From contig JAMCRT010000030.1 in assembly GCA_023380695.1 (NCBI GenBank), forward strand, positions 1-64,000: a stretch of DNA of 64,000 nucleotides. The letters are read 5' to 3'. The DNA is from Patescibacteria group bacterium (GTDB lineage: Bacteria; Patescibacteriota; Dojkabacteria; JAKAPS01; JAJZLI01). Shown in pieces: positions 27,908 to 36,665 of the stretch. The notes beneath the pieces are model-generated. The model ran no database searches and was not told the DNA's origin. It saw only the letters and a list, made by a program, of their open reading frames with translations. How positions within the stretch are numbered: position 1 is the first letter of the stretch; each line of letters opens with the position of its first letter. Both the position numbers and the translations under genes were made by a program.

Positions 27908-28333
27908 ATGGAAACTAAGGAAATGAAGTTTGTTGATACAAATATGTTTTTAAGATATTTTATCAATGACGACCAAGTTAAATCTAAAAAGGTTAGAGAA
28001 TTATTTATAAGAGTTAAGGAAAATAAAAAAACTCTTTTTACTTCAGAATCAGTTATAGGAGAGATAATCTATGTACTTTCTTCAAAAAACTTACCTTACA
28101 ATGTTCCAAGAAAAATAATTACTGAATTAATATTAACAATAATTAGGCTGAAAAACATGAAATTGGACAATAAGGCAACCATAATAAGGGCATTAGATAT
28201 ATACGCCAACAATCTTCTAGACTTTGAAGATGCTATAGCAGTTTCTGTGATGGAATCTAAGAAAATTACAAAAATATATTCATATGATAATGATTTTGAA
28301 AAATTTAAAAAAATTGAAAGGATTGAGCCCTAA
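27908..28333 (+). CDS. PIN-domain RNase (toxin-like)
   Basis: A 141-residue VapC-like PIN domain. The four acidic positions are visible: Asp in KFVDTNMFLRYF, Glu in SESVIGEIIYVL, Asp in LDFEDAIAV and Asp in YSYDNDFEKF. TATATT ends 6 nt before the ATG, supporting this start; an internal ATG at 27923 also fits the family. The spacer to the divergent AbrB gene is palindrome-rich (for example GTATGTATGTTGTATAAATTC), suiting operator binding. Confidence 0.8.
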   Translation: METKEMKFVDTNMFLRYFINDDQVKSKKVRELFIRVKENKKTLFTSESVIGEIIYVLSSKNLPYNVPRKIITELILTIIRLKNMKLDNKATIIRALDIYANNLLDFEDAIAVSVMESKKITKIYSYDNDFEKFKKIERIEP

Positions 28334-28375
28334 TGTACTAATTAGATAAGCTAGGAAAGAGCTAAGAGCGTTAGG

Positions 28376-28430
28376 TAGAACTATTTAAAGTAAAATATAG
28401 ATAAAACCCCTCAAAATAATATATAGTTAG
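28376..28430 (+). repeat. rsmA 3'-end repeat, copy 2
   Basis: Downstream of the PIN gene the codons ELFKVKYR followed by TAA match the rsmA end KLFKLKSENR plus stop, and the next 20 nt also align with the rsmA downstream sequence. Upstream, GAGCTAAGAGC matches the rsmA GACCTAAGAGC. This is a diverged duplicate of the core-gene tail. Confidence 0.5.
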
Positions 28431-28447
28431 ATATTTTTTATTACACC

Positions 28448-29326
28448 TCAGACTTCTTTTATGGATACCTTTGTTGTTTTACTTATTATCTTTGCTTGGA
28501 AGTACATAAAGAGACTTTGTACTACCCAATAAATAGATAATGCAGCTGGAATTGGACCTATTATCCCCAATGATATGATAACAAGGAACACAGGCATAAA
28601 ATATAACATCTGTTTAGACATAATAGAACCTATTACTTCAGGATCCATACCTGCTGACTCTTTCTTGCCTTTCTTTCCCTCTTTAATTTCTAATTTTGTA
28701 CTTTCTTCCGCTATTTTTTCTTTAGTTGAAGGAAGCATTGCTTTTGTCACAAGATATTGAGAATAGCCTACTAACAATGACAATACTATATATGGTATAG
28801 CTACTAAAGTAAAAATGTGCATTTCACTTGCATCCTTACTAATGTTACCAATAAGGAAAAAATTTAAATTATAGTGATATGAAGCGGGATACTTCAAAAA
28901 TGGAATATACATAATCTTATTTATAAAAGATGCGCTGTGTCCTGAAATCATTAAAATAGCCTCATATATAGCCCAAAGAAATGGTAATTGCACTATCAGA
29001 GACAAACAACTCCCATATGGACTTACCCCCTCTTCTTTGAATAACTTCATTTGTTCTTCTCTTAATTTCATAAGATCAGATTTATATTTTTTCTGTATTT
29101 CTTTCAATTTAGGCTGAACTTTTTGCATTTTGATAGAAGAAAGTATCTGAGATTTCAAAGTAGGCCATAGTAATATTCTTATAAGAATAGTTAGTATTAT
29201 TATAGAAACACCAAAATTATTCCCCGCAATTTTATAAAAAAGAATAAATAAATTTAAAATTGGATGAAAAAAAATTGTATTCCAAAAAAATTGTATGTAA
29301 TGCCAAATACTTATAAAAAAATTCAT
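28448..29326 (-). CDS. yidC: Membrane protein insertase YidC/Oxa1
   Basis: A 292-residue Oxa1-type insertase without the large E. coli periplasmic domain. The conserved first core helix has the hydrophilic-groove arginine (SIIILTILIRILLWP). A Lys-rich cytoplasmic hairpin (KMQKVQPKLKEIQKKYKSD) and further helices follow. No lipobox is seen. It overlaps rnpA by 4 nt in the usual rpmH-rnpA-yidC order. Confidence 0.9.
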   Translation of the reverse strand: MNFFISIWHYIQFFWNTIFFHPILNLFILFYKIAGNNFGVSIIILTILIRILLWPTLKSQILSSIKMQKVQPKLKEIQKKYKSDLMKLREEQMKLFKEEGVSPYGSCLSLIVQLPFLWAIYEAILMISGHSASFINKIMYIPFLKYPASYHYNLNFFLIGNISKDASEMHIFTLVAIPYIVLSLLVGYSQYLVTKAMLPSTKEKIAEESTKLEIKEGKKGKKESAGMDPEVIGSIMSKQMLYFMPVFLVIISLGIIGPIPAALSIYWVVQSLFMYFQAKIISKTTKVSIKEV

Positions 29327-29664
29327 AATTTATCTACCTTTTTTAAAATATTTATTATATTTTCCTTTATATCCTCAAAAGTTATTTCCTTCCACTGATC
29401 TTTAAGATTATGATTTACGAGGAAAATAAAATCAAATCCTGTTTTTATTTCAGAAAGATTTTCTCTTATAACAAACCTAAATCTCCTTTTTACCTTATTT
29501 CTAAGATGAGCCTTTCCTAATTTTTTTCGTATAACAAACCCAAATCTTGAGTGTTTCAAACTATTCTCTTTGTAGAAAAGAATAAAATATGGATTTGATA
29601 TTTTTTGTTTTCCTTTGTAAATATTATCAAATCCATGTCTCAATCTATTTTTAGATGGAAGCAT
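29323..29664 (-). CDS. rnpA: Ribonuclease P protein component
   Basis: The 113-residue protein assists RNase P RNA in cutting tRNA 5' leaders. The RNR signature is present (LRNKVKRRFRFVIRE, with preceding FGFVIRKKLGKAHLR). Position between rpmH and yidC confirms the call. The RNA subunit gene was not found in the window. Confidence 0.9.
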   Translation of the reverse strand: MLPSKNRLRHGFDNIYKGKQKISNPYFILFYKENSLKHSRFGFVIRKKLGKAHLRNKVKRRFRFVIRENLSEIKTGFDFIFLVNHNLKDQWKEITFEDIKENIINILKKVDKL

Positions 29665-29671
29665 GATAAAT

Positions 29672-29854
29672 TTATCTTATCTTATTTCTAGGTTTCTTTC
29701 CAATCTTTCTATATACATCAGAAACTGTTAAGTTATGCCTTCCCTTTGCTCTTCTTCTTTTTAGAATATTTTGACCACCATTACTAGACATTCTAGATAA
29801 AAATCCTCTTTTCCTCAATGTCTTTAATTTTTTAGGTTGATAAGTTCTTTTCAT
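29672..29854 (-). CDS. rpmH: Ribosomal protein bL34
   Basis: Starts [22 protein letters not shown] and has [11 protein letters not shown], matching L34. At 60 residues it is about 15 longer than the E. coli protein because of a basic C-terminal extension ([14 protein letters not shown]). In many bacteria rpmH is next to dnaA; here dnaA is about 21 kb away on the same strand. Confidence 0.93.
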   Translation of the reverse strand: MKRTYQPKKLKTLRKRGFLSRMSSNGGQNILKRRRAKGRHNLTVSDVYRKIGKKPRNKIR

Positions 29855-29957
29855 AACAGTAATAGATTATACATTATATAAAAAATTTGAGCAATACAAT
29901 GTATGTGACCCATGCAACATATTGACTTATAATCACTATGAATATATTATATATATA

Positions 29958-30134
29958 ATGATGTACTGGGCAGGACATTCACAACAGGTAATGTATAACA
30001 CAACGCTATTTGGATGGTTATATCCTATAATAGTTGTATTTATATTGGTTATTGTCATTGTAGTTTTGATTCTACTTGCAATATATTTGTACATGAAAAT
30101 AAACGAGATTTCTAATAATAAAAGCAAAAAATAA
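29958..30134 (+). CDS. Small single-pass membrane protein
   Basis: 58 residues from ATG 29958. That start is favoured because TATTAT (29945-29950) lies 7 nt before it. Sequence MMYWAGHSQQ, then one long hydrophobic helix, then a Lys/Asn tail. It is followed after 1 nt by rpiB, so it leads the rpiB-rpe operon. Function unknown. Confidence 0.5.
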   Translation: MMYWAGHSQQVMYNTTLFGWLYPIIVVFILVIVIVVLILLAIYLYMKINEISNNKSKK

Positions 30135-30135
30135 C

Positions 30136-30585
30136 ATGATATACATTTCATCAGATCACGCAGGATATAAGTTAAAGAGCGAAGCTATAGGATATCTCTC
30201 AGAAATTTCTGAAACCTTCGAAGACCTGGGGCCTTACAGTTTTGATAAAAAGGATAATTATCCATTATTTGCACAAAATCTTTGTAAAAAAGTGCTTTCA
30301 AATAAAAATTCTTTAGGAATTCTTATTTGTGATACAGGTGAGGGGATGGTTATCTCTGCAAATAGATTTAAAGGAATAAGAGCAACCCTGTGTTTAGATA
30401 TATTTTTAACTGAAAGGTCAAAATTACATAATAATGCAAATGTTTTAGTACTTTCAGGTATCTATAATAAAGACAATTACAAAGAAATTATTAGTACATT
30501 TATAAATACACCATTTTCAAACGAAGAAAGGCATAAAAAAAGAATAGATATGATTGATAAATATGATAATCCCAGCAATTCTTGA
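30136..30585 (+). CDS. rpiB: Ribose-5-phosphate isomerase B
   Basis: Interconverts ribose-5-phosphate and ribulose-5-phosphate. Family landmarks: ISSDHAGYKLK at the start, GILICDTGEGMVISANRFKGIRA, LTERSKLHNNANVLVLSG. The usual CGTGIG active-site loop reads CDTGEG; the cysteine is kept. Length 149 is normal. Its end overlaps rpe. Confidence 0.88.
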   Translation: MIYISSDHAGYKLKSEAIGYLSEISETFEDLGPYSFDKKDNYPLFAQNLCKKVLSNKNSLGILICDTGEGMVISANRFKGIRATLCLDIFLTERSKLHNNANVLVLSGIYNKDNYKEIISTFINTPFSNEERHKKRIDMIDKYDNPSNS

Positions 30586-31186
30586 AAAAACAAAAGAAGA
30601 CCTACTTTTAAGAATATCTCAGATAGAATCACTCACAGATATGGTACATATTGATATAATGGATGGGAGTATCACTGATGAGAAAACCTTTCACCCATCA
30701 CTAATAAAAAACATTAATATTCCATCAGAAATACATTTTATGTGCAATACACCTTCTTTATATATAAATGATATTAATGGGGGATTAGTACAAAAAGTAA
30801 TAATACAAAGAGAAATAGATAATTTTGAGAAAGAAATAAAAATATTTAAAGACCTATTCATAACATATGGATCTTTAGATATAGGTACACCAACAGATGA
30901 TATTAAAGATTTTATAGATATCCTAGACGGAATAATGCTCATGAGCGTAAAATTTGGTAAAGCTGGACAAGAATTTAACTCTACTGTTTTAGGTAAAATA
31001 GATAAAATAAAAAATTTTACAAATAATACAGAACTTGATGGGGGAATAACATTGGATAATGTTAAACTTTGCTATGATAAAGGAATAAAGGATTTTGCAA
31101 TAAGTAGTTCTATTTATAAATCAGAGAACATAAAAAAAACTATAGAAAATTTTAATAATGTATTATATGGGCAACTCAAGACATAA
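30563..31186 (+). CDS. rpe: Ribulose-phosphate 3-epimerase, divergent
   Basis: Beta/alpha-barrel enzyme linking ribulose- and xylulose-5-phosphate. Visible: MVHIDIMDGSI with the metal ligands, EIHFMC, the MSVKFGKAGQEF loop (usual MSVEPGFGGQ.F, so altered), and ELDGGI. I favour ATG 30563 (MIIPAILEK); ATG 30554 adds three residues. Divergence in the phosphate loop lowers certainty of substrate, but the rpiB context supports it. Its last 24 nt recur at the end of zwf. Confidence 0.78.
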   Translation: MIIPAILEKTKEDLLLRISQIESLTDMVHIDIMDGSITDEKTFHPSLIKNINIPSEIHFMCNTPSLYINDINGGLVQKVIIQREIDNFEKEIKIFKDLFITYGSLDIGTPTDDIKDFIDILDGIMLMSVKFGKAGQEFNSTVLGKIDKIKNFTNNTELDGGITLDNVKLCYDKGIKDFAISSSIYKSENIKKTIENFNNVLYGQLKT

Positions 31187-31194
31187 AGATGTGT
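31157..31194 (+). repeat. rpe 3'-end repeat, copy 1
   Basis: A 24-nt core (31157-31180) matches 32970-32993 with two mismatches, and alignment continues with TAAAGA and GTGT. It brackets the second DUF4143 ATPase module. Confidence 0.55.
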
Positions 31195-31397
31195 AGTACA
31201 CACACATATTGGACTTTAGGTGTGAATTTAAAATAAAATTTATAAAACTTTTAAAAAGATTATCATAAGAACTATCAAACAAGACTTTTTCAGCACTATT
31301 ATTTAATTGGAAAAGACCCGGGCTACGACTACAGCCTGTACAATACTTAATCGTGTCAAAATCGTTTGTACCTATACATAATCGTTCCATGAAATAC

Positions 31398-32531
31398 TTA
31401 TGGTCTAGAAAACAATGTGTCAACAAAATTGTTATTCGTAATAACAGTAAACGTATTTTCAGGGTACAATGCATTAAACTCATTAGGCAATTTGGCTTGC
31501 TTTTCCTTCCACTTAAACTCAAAAGCATTTACCTTCCCACTATACTCTTCAACAAGATCAATTTCTTTTTGGCTATAACTACGCCAGAAAAAATAGTTTG
31601 GTTTATATTCTCCATATTCATTTGATTTTATTCTTTCAGTCACACAAAAGTTTTCCCACAATGCACCTACATCATTACGTAAATCCAATTCATTAAAATT
31701 TCTAATAAGACTGTTGCGCAACCCAAGGTCTATGAAATATATTTTGCGTAGTTTTCCTACTTCGTTGCGCGGATTTCTTTTCAAGGCTGGAAGACGATAA
31801 ATAACGAAAGTCTGCTCCAACAGAAAGATATATCTCTCAATAGTTTTGATATCTACCTCCAATAGGTTTGACAGTTCACTAAGACTAACCTCATTTCCTA
31901 ATTGTAGGGCCAAAGCTTGAAGCAGTTTGGTTAATAAAGGAGCCTTCTTGAGATTTTCATATTTCAATATGTCTTTAAATAAATAATTGGAACTTAGATC
32001 TGTAAGTGCATCAACGGCTTCACTGTCTGACATATTACATATCATTGGATATGAACCAAATATAAGCATCCTCTTCATGACCTGATCTGTGACTAACCTG
32101 TCACCTTGAGTAATTTCTACAAATGAGAGTGGCTCTAAATGAAAAGTTCTTGATCTTCCAGTCAATGGCTCACTAATTTTATTAGCAAGATCAAAACTAG
32201 AGCTCCCTGTCGCAATAATTTGCATTTCAGGATAATTTTCCACAAGAAGTTTTAAGGTGATCCCAATATTTTCTATTCTTTGAGCCTCATCAATTACCAC
32301 AAGCTCGTAATCTCCTATAAAATTTTTTAATTCCATAGAACTTCTATTTGTCAGATTAGCGACCACACTTGGTTCATCTCCATTCAAATATCGACCTTTT
32401 TTCGAAGATACCTCTAAAATTTTTTTGCTGAGAACAGTCTTTCCAACCTGGCGCGCACCATACAAAATGATAACTTTCCCTTTATAGAGATGCTTTTCAA
32501 TATTATCTTGTAGCATTCGATGAAATATCAT
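31398..32531 (-). CDS. AAA ATPase with DUF4143 domain
   Basis: Walker A LYGARQVGKT and Walker B LVVIDEAQRI are near the N-terminus, then IATGSSSFDL (sensor). Next comes the winged-helix segment VSLSELSNLLEVDIKTIERYIFLLEQTF and a restriction-fold-like end (FFWRSYSQKEIDLVEEYSGKVNAFEFKW). The E-I-D...E-F-K pattern could be a nuclease-like active site. The start at 32531 is fixed by TATAAT at 32538-32543, 6 nt before the ATG; the longer reading crosses that promoter. It belongs to the same family as the 14408-15838 gene but is clearly different in sequence. Confidence 0.85.
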   Translation of the reverse strand: MIFHRMLQDNIEKHLYKGKVIILYGARQVGKTVLSKKILEVSSKKGRYLNGDEPSVVANLTNRSSMELKNFIGDYELVVIDEAQRIENIGITLKLLVENYPEMQIIATGSSSFDLANKISEPLTGRSRTFHLEPLSFVEITQGDRLVTDQVMKRMLIFGSYPMICNMSDSEAVDALTDLSSNYLFKDILKYENLKKAPLLTKLLQALALQLGNEVSLSELSNLLEVDIKTIERYIFLLEQTFVIYRLPALKRNPRNEVGKLRKIYFIDLGLRNSLIRNFNELDLRNDVGALWENFCVTERIKSNEYGEYKPNYFFWRSYSQKEIDLVEEYSGKVNAFEFKWKEKQAKLPNEFNALYPENTFTVITNNNFVDTLFSRP

Positions 32532-32975
32532 AACTAAATTATAGTAAATTGATAGACACAAGTCAACCAATTATATATAAATTGGTAGACTTTATGTAAA
32601 TAGTGCTTATTATTACTATCATCTCCTAAGTTTCTCTTAATTTAAGATATATGATATAGCAGTATTGGTTTAAGGGATAAATTGGATATAATTTCTGGGC
32701 TGTCCAACTGGATACAATAAAAGGTGGCAAAATAATGTACTGGAGAATATATTATGTTAAAAGTAAGAACTATTAAAACAGAGTTTTAGACAAAGCTCAT
32801 AAAGAAAGCCATATTTTATATTATACTGGTAGGTGAATTAACAAACAGAAAATTTACTAAACGTCCGAAATTCCCATATTCTTATGTATTTTATAAATTG
32901 TTGAAAATTTACTAATTGGGCAAGTTAGGAAATATTAACCTAAATATATCAACCCTCTATAGACGACACAATGTA
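32532..32975. other. Gene-free region with decayed repeat and rpe-tail copy
   Basis: It contains the ATPase promoter (32538-32543). A decayed element at about 32843-32935 is similar to 27242-27340, including an ACTAATTGGGCAAGTTAGG stretch also seen near 28337. The start of the rpe-tail copy is at 32970. Nothing else recognised. Confidence 0.45.
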
Positions 32976-33006
32976 TTATATGGGTAACTCAGGCCCTAAA
33001 GAGTGT
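32970..33006 (+). repeat. rpe 3'-end repeat, copy 2, inside the zwf 3' end
   Basis: It matches 31157-31194 (22 of 24 core bases). Read on the minus strand it encodes the last residues of zwf (GPELPI and stop), so the zwf C-terminus appears to have been rewritten by the repeat. Confidence 0.55.
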
Positions 33007-34337
33007 TTTTTATAAATTAAAGGTTTAATATTCTTAATTCTTTTTTCAAATCTATCTGTTATTTGCCATGCTGTTTCTATTTCATCTGTACTGGCAAAAT
33101 TCATTTGTTTACCTTGAATACAATCAATTAGCAATTTTTCGTATTCACTTTTAAGCTCACCAAAATAATTAGTATATAAATATTCCATTTTTATATTTGT
33201 AACTTTGTTTTCCTCCCCGGGAACTTTTCCCCCAAAATTAAGGTATATGCCTAACTCTGGCTGAATCATAAAATCTAAAATGTTTTGTGAAAAATCTCCA
33301 CTGAATGATTCTTGTGGTATTTTTTTAAAATAAACCTTAATGTTAGTATCTTTATTTTTAAGATCCTTGCCAGATTTTATATATATTGGAACATTCCTCC
33401 ATCTCTTACTTTTTAAAAACACTTTAGTAAATAAAAATGTTTCTCTAAGAGATGTTTTAGATACATTCTCTTCATCTGTATATCCTTCATATTGTCCTTT
33501 TATGAATTCTCCCAACCTAACTTTTTGCAAAATCTTGTTTTTCTCTCTTCTTATATGCTCATCATTCATAATTTTTGGCTTATTCATTGTAATAATGGAG
33601 AGCATTTGTAGTATATGGTTTTGAAAAACATCTATTAATACACCTGTTTCTTCATAAAATATCCCTCTTTTTTCAATCCCAATATCTTCAAGTAAATTTA
33701 TTTCTATCTTAGATATAAATTTATTATTCCAAATATTTTCAAAAACATTATTTACAAATCTAAATGCCAAAATATTTTGTATTGGCTCTTTTCCTAAATA
33801 ATGATCAATCCTAAATATTTGAGTCTCTTTAAATAAAGAAAGGAGCAGCCTGTTAATTCTTTTTGTACTAGAAAGATCATATCCAAAAGGTTTTTCAAGT
33901 ATTATACGTGTAAATGTTTTGTGCTCTATACACTCTTTTTGCAGTCCTACCTTTCCAATACTAGATATAATCTCCTCATATGATAGAGGAGGAACTGCAA
34001 GGTAAAATATCCTAGATCTACACCTAGATAAAAGATATTGAGAAAGAGAATTCATATCGTCAGTACTTGTAAAATCACATTTTTTATAAATAATTTTTCC
34101 AAAAAATTCTTCTATTTTATCTTTGTTTTCTATAAAAGGAGTAAATGTTGAGAGAAATTCATCTCTTTCTATCTCTTTTCTTCCCAAGGCTATAATATTT
34201 ATCTTATCTTTGTATTTAACATCCTTATATAAATTATAGAGAGCGGGAAAAAGCTTTCTGTGAGATAAATCTCCCGTTGAACCAAATATTATAAAGTCTA
34301 GCCCCTCATCAACTATTTTAGAACAAGGATTATTCAT
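32976..34337 (-). CDS. zwf: Glucose-6-phosphate 1-dehydrogenase
   Basis: First enzyme of the oxidative pentose phosphate pathway; makes NADPH. N-terminal dinucleotide motif FIFGSTGDLSHRKLFPALYNL, catalytic RIDHYLGKEPIQN, and EKPFGYDL are all present. 453 residues is slightly short (usual 480-510). It overlaps pgi by 8 nt as the downstream gene. The last six codons lie in a repeat shared with the rpe end. Confidence 0.92.
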   Translation of the reverse strand: MNNPCSKIVDEGLDFIIFGSTGDLSHRKLFPALYNLYKDVKYKDKINIIALGRKEIERDEFLSTFTPFIENKDKIEEFFGKIIYKKCDFTSTDDMNSLSQYLLSRCRSRIFYLAVPPLSYEEIISSIGKVGLQKECIEHKTFTRIILEKPFGYDLSSTKRINRLLLSLFKETQIFRIDHYLGKEPIQNILAFRFVNNVFENIWNNKFISKIEINLLEDIGIEKRGIFYEETGVLIDVFQNHILQMLSIITMNKPKIMNDEHIRREKNKILQKVRLGEFIKGQYEGYTDEENVSKTSLRETFLFTKVFLKSKRWRNVPIYIKSGKDLKNKDTNIKVYFKKIPQESFSGDFSQNILDFMIQPELGIYLNFGGKVPGEENKVTNIKMEYLYTNYFGELKSEYEKLLIDCIQGKQMNFASTDEIETAWQITDRFEKRIKNIKPLIYKKHSLGPELPI

Positions 34338-35613
34338 CTATTTTTTCTAATTTATATTTTAAATCTTTAAATTCCTCTTTTCCAAGTAATGCATACATAT
34401 ACTGCTTCCCTTTCTCAACTCCTGGCTGATTAAATGTGTCTACACCTAATAGAAATCCAAGGTATGATACAGACAATTCAAAAAAATAAAATAATCCTCC
34501 AATATTTTCTTCATTTATTTTGTCTAGATATATGGTTCCGTTTGCTCTACTATTTTCCATTAAAGATATAGATGTAGATTTTCTTTCAATATGAATAATA
34601 TCATTAAAACTTTTCTTATATAGATAATCTGCCTCTTTAGTTAAAGTATCAATCTCTACTAATTCATCAAACTGAGAAACTTCAATAAAAGTGATGATTT
34701 TATCGTTTGGTCCATCATTATAAAGCTGAATTTGAGAGTGCTGATCAGTTGACCCAAGAGACGCTATTGGAGTAATTCCTATATTATTACCCTCTTTATC
34801 TTTTTTCCCTAGTGATTCTGCCCAAAGCTGTCTATACCAAAATCCAAAATTATGTAATTTAGCCGAATATGGCATAACAACAGACATATTCTTCCCAAAC
34901 TTTTTATAATTTATAAAATTAAGCTCTGCAAACATTAAAGGATCATTCTCTTTAGGCTCTCCATTTTCTGTTTTTTTATCTATATCTTTTGCACCTTCTA
35001 AAAATTTATCTATATCAAGACCTAATACGTCAGCTGTCAAAAGCCCAATAACTGATAGGGCAGAGAATCTATCTCCTACATCTTTTTTGCCTTCTATTAT
35101 TTTTAAACTAAATTTTCTGCCTAAATTCAAAAGAGTACTGCCCTCTTCAGCTGTTGTTATTATAATATGATCTTTTACTTTATCTTCTCCTAATTTATCT
35201 TTTATCTGAGAGACAATATATAAAAAATTTGAAATCACCTCTACAGTCTCTCCAGATTTTGATATAACATTAAAAATACAATCCTTTATATCTATGTTCT
35301 CAAAAAAATCTGAGATTTCCATAGGATCAGTATTGGCTCCAATAAATAAAACCTCAGTGTTACTTTTTGATTTAAATGCTTCTGCAATCACTCTTGATCC
35401 AAGATCTGAGCCCCCAATACCAACAATCACATAATACTTAAATTTACTCCTAATAAACTCTCCCACTTTCTTTATCTTAGATGTATCATCAAAAATAAGA
35501 TCTCTAAAGGTAAGACTCTCTTTTGAAAAATTTATCTGAAAAAAATCGTACTGTGAAGGAGAATTTTCTTTAATACTGGGATAAATCATGTATTTATAGT
35601 CGTATGTAATCAT
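34330..35613 (-). CDS. pgi: Glucose-6-phosphate isomerase
   Basis: Links fructose- and glucose-6-phosphate. Motifs: VGIGGSDLGSRVIAEAF, NVISKSGETVEVISNF, and a C-terminal EKGKQYMYALLGKEEF. 427 residues puts it with the short PGI group. TATATA ends 6 nt before the ATG. Co-transcribed with zwf. Confidence 0.9.
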   Translation of the reverse strand: MITYDYKYMIYPSIKENSPSQYDFFQINFSKESLTFRDLIFDDTSKIKKVGEFIRSKFKYYVIVGIGGSDLGSRVIAEAFKSKSNTEVLFIGANTDPMEISDFFENIDIKDCIFNVISKSGETVEVISNFLYIVSQIKDKLGEDKVKDHIIITTAEEGSTLLNLGRKFSLKIIEGKKDVGDRFSALSVIGLLTADVLGLDIDKFLEGAKDIDKKTENGEPKENDPLMFAELNFINYKKFGKNMSVVMPYSAKLHNFGFWYRQLWAESLGKKDKEGNNIGITPIASLGSTDQHSQIQLYNDGPNDKIITFIEVSQFDELVEIDTLTKEADYLYKKSFNDIIHIERKSTSISLMENSRANGTIYLDKINEENIGGLFYFFELSVSYLGFLLGVDTFNQPGVEKGKQYMYALLGKEEFKDLKYKLEKIDE

Positions 35614-35670
35614 TCTTTATATATATCCCAAATTTTTTAAATTTGCAAATTTTATAGATAGATTTAACTT

Positions 35671-35700
35671 AATAATGTGATTGGCGAAATTCAGATAAGG
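35671..35700 (+). repeat. Flanking repeat of the PIN/RHH module, copy 1
   Basis: TAATGTGATTGGCGAA plus a further 12 nt aligns with 36951-36979 (about 26 of 30 positions, two 1-nt gaps). The copies enclose the toxin-antitoxin genes and the helix-turn-helix fragment. Confidence 0.5.
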
Positions 35701-35833
35701 TTAACAAGACAATAAAAAAATGTTAATCATAATAATGAGAATGAATACGGGAAGTAGTCTTAGATATTTTCAAGTTCTGTGTACAACTGGCTGTAAATAA
35801 AATAACACAAATGGATTTAACCATTCATAATTA

Positions 35834-36259
35834 TTACATAAATGGATTTATAACATTAATTTCACTAAATTTTTTAAATACTTTTTCATCAGCAGTATAC
35901 ACCGTGTTAACATTGTTTGTAATCATTGTAGCCACAAGATATGTATCAAAAATCTCTGCATTGTTTACCTTTTTCTGTTTTAGTAACAACAACAATAACC
36001 CTATTGTTTGAGAATTGGGGCTTATAACTGTGAAATTATCAGTGACACTGTATACTTTCAGAACCTTTAATGCATCTTCATGTATAACTGGATATTCTAT
36101 ACGCCTCTTGTCTGTAATTACGGAATATAATTCAAGAAGGTTTTGCTGTGCTATACAAATGTTGTCTTCCATTTCATAAAGTGCTCGAGCTTTTTCATAA
36201 AAAGTAGAGTGCGTGTTATAGGCATAAACTAAGATATTTGTATCAAAAAGCACCCTCAT
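35834..36259 (-). CDS. PIN-domain toxin (VapC-like)
   Basis: A 141-residue PIN RNase: VLFDTNILVYAYN, AQQNLLELYSVI, and EIFDTYLVATMI with TADEKVF supply the acidic residues. It overlaps the upstream antitoxin by 17 nt, a normal toxin-antitoxin arrangement. Target RNA unknown. Confidence 0.85.
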   Translation of the reverse strand: MRVLFDTNILVYAYNTHSTFYEKARALYEMEDNICIAQQNLLELYSVITDKRRIEYPVIHEDALKVLKVYSVTDNFTVISPNSQTIGLLLLLLKQKKVNNAEIFDTYLVATMITNNVNTVYTADEKVFKKFSEINVINPFM

Positions 36260-36494
36260 AAATATCCTTTCGTTTTAATGAACTTATTTTGCCAAGATTC
36301 TTACTTGGTAATATTATAGTTTTTTTTCTCTTTACCATTAAACTTTTTTGTTCTGCGCTATCCTTACTTAAAAAATATTCCATCGCAATTCGTATAGAAT
36401 TATTAAAAGACATCTTGGTTTCTCTTGCCAAACTCTTGTACTCGACTACAAGAACTTTAGGTATTCTAATTGTTGTTTTTATATTTTGATCCAT
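36243..36494 (-). CDS. Ribbon-helix-helix antitoxin-like protein
   Basis: An 83-residue protein beginning MDQNIKTTIRIPKVLVVEYKSLA, with a RHH-type beta strand and helix, then a basic tail that would wrap the toxin. The start at 36494 is set by an excellent promoter (TTGACG, 17 nt, TAGTAT, 7 nt to ATG); longer readings would cross it. It is the first gene of the PIN pair and probably autoregulates. Confidence 0.8.
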   Translation of the reverse strand: MDQNIKTTIRIPKVLVVEYKSLARETKMSFNNSIRIAMEYFLSKDSAEQKSLMVKRKKTIILPSKNLGKISSLKRKDIYEGAF

Positions 36495-36530
36495 ATTAAA
36501 TATACTAACACAAAGACACGGTGCCGTCAA
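36495..36530 (-). promoter_or_regulatory. Promoter of the RHH-PIN pair
   Basis: On the minus strand: TTGACG at 36530-36525, 17-nt spacer, TAGTAT at 36507-36502, then 7 nt to the ATG. Leaderless geometry. Confidence 0.65.
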
Positions 36531-36665
36531 GTTGATAACTGATGACGGAAATGAATTTTTATTACAAATACAATATACATTGACACAATTAGACATGTAT
36601 ACCATATGGTCATGGATAGTATAACCCAAGATAACATAGTATATACACCAGAATAAGTATCTCAA

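Noticed and set aside
31163..31528. 121-codon minus-strand ORF beyond the DUF4143 ATPase
   Set aside because: It overlaps both the ATPase 3' end and the rpe end and has no promoter. Part of it may be a decayed gene piece (NDFDTIKYCTGCSRS), but it is not a credible intact gene.
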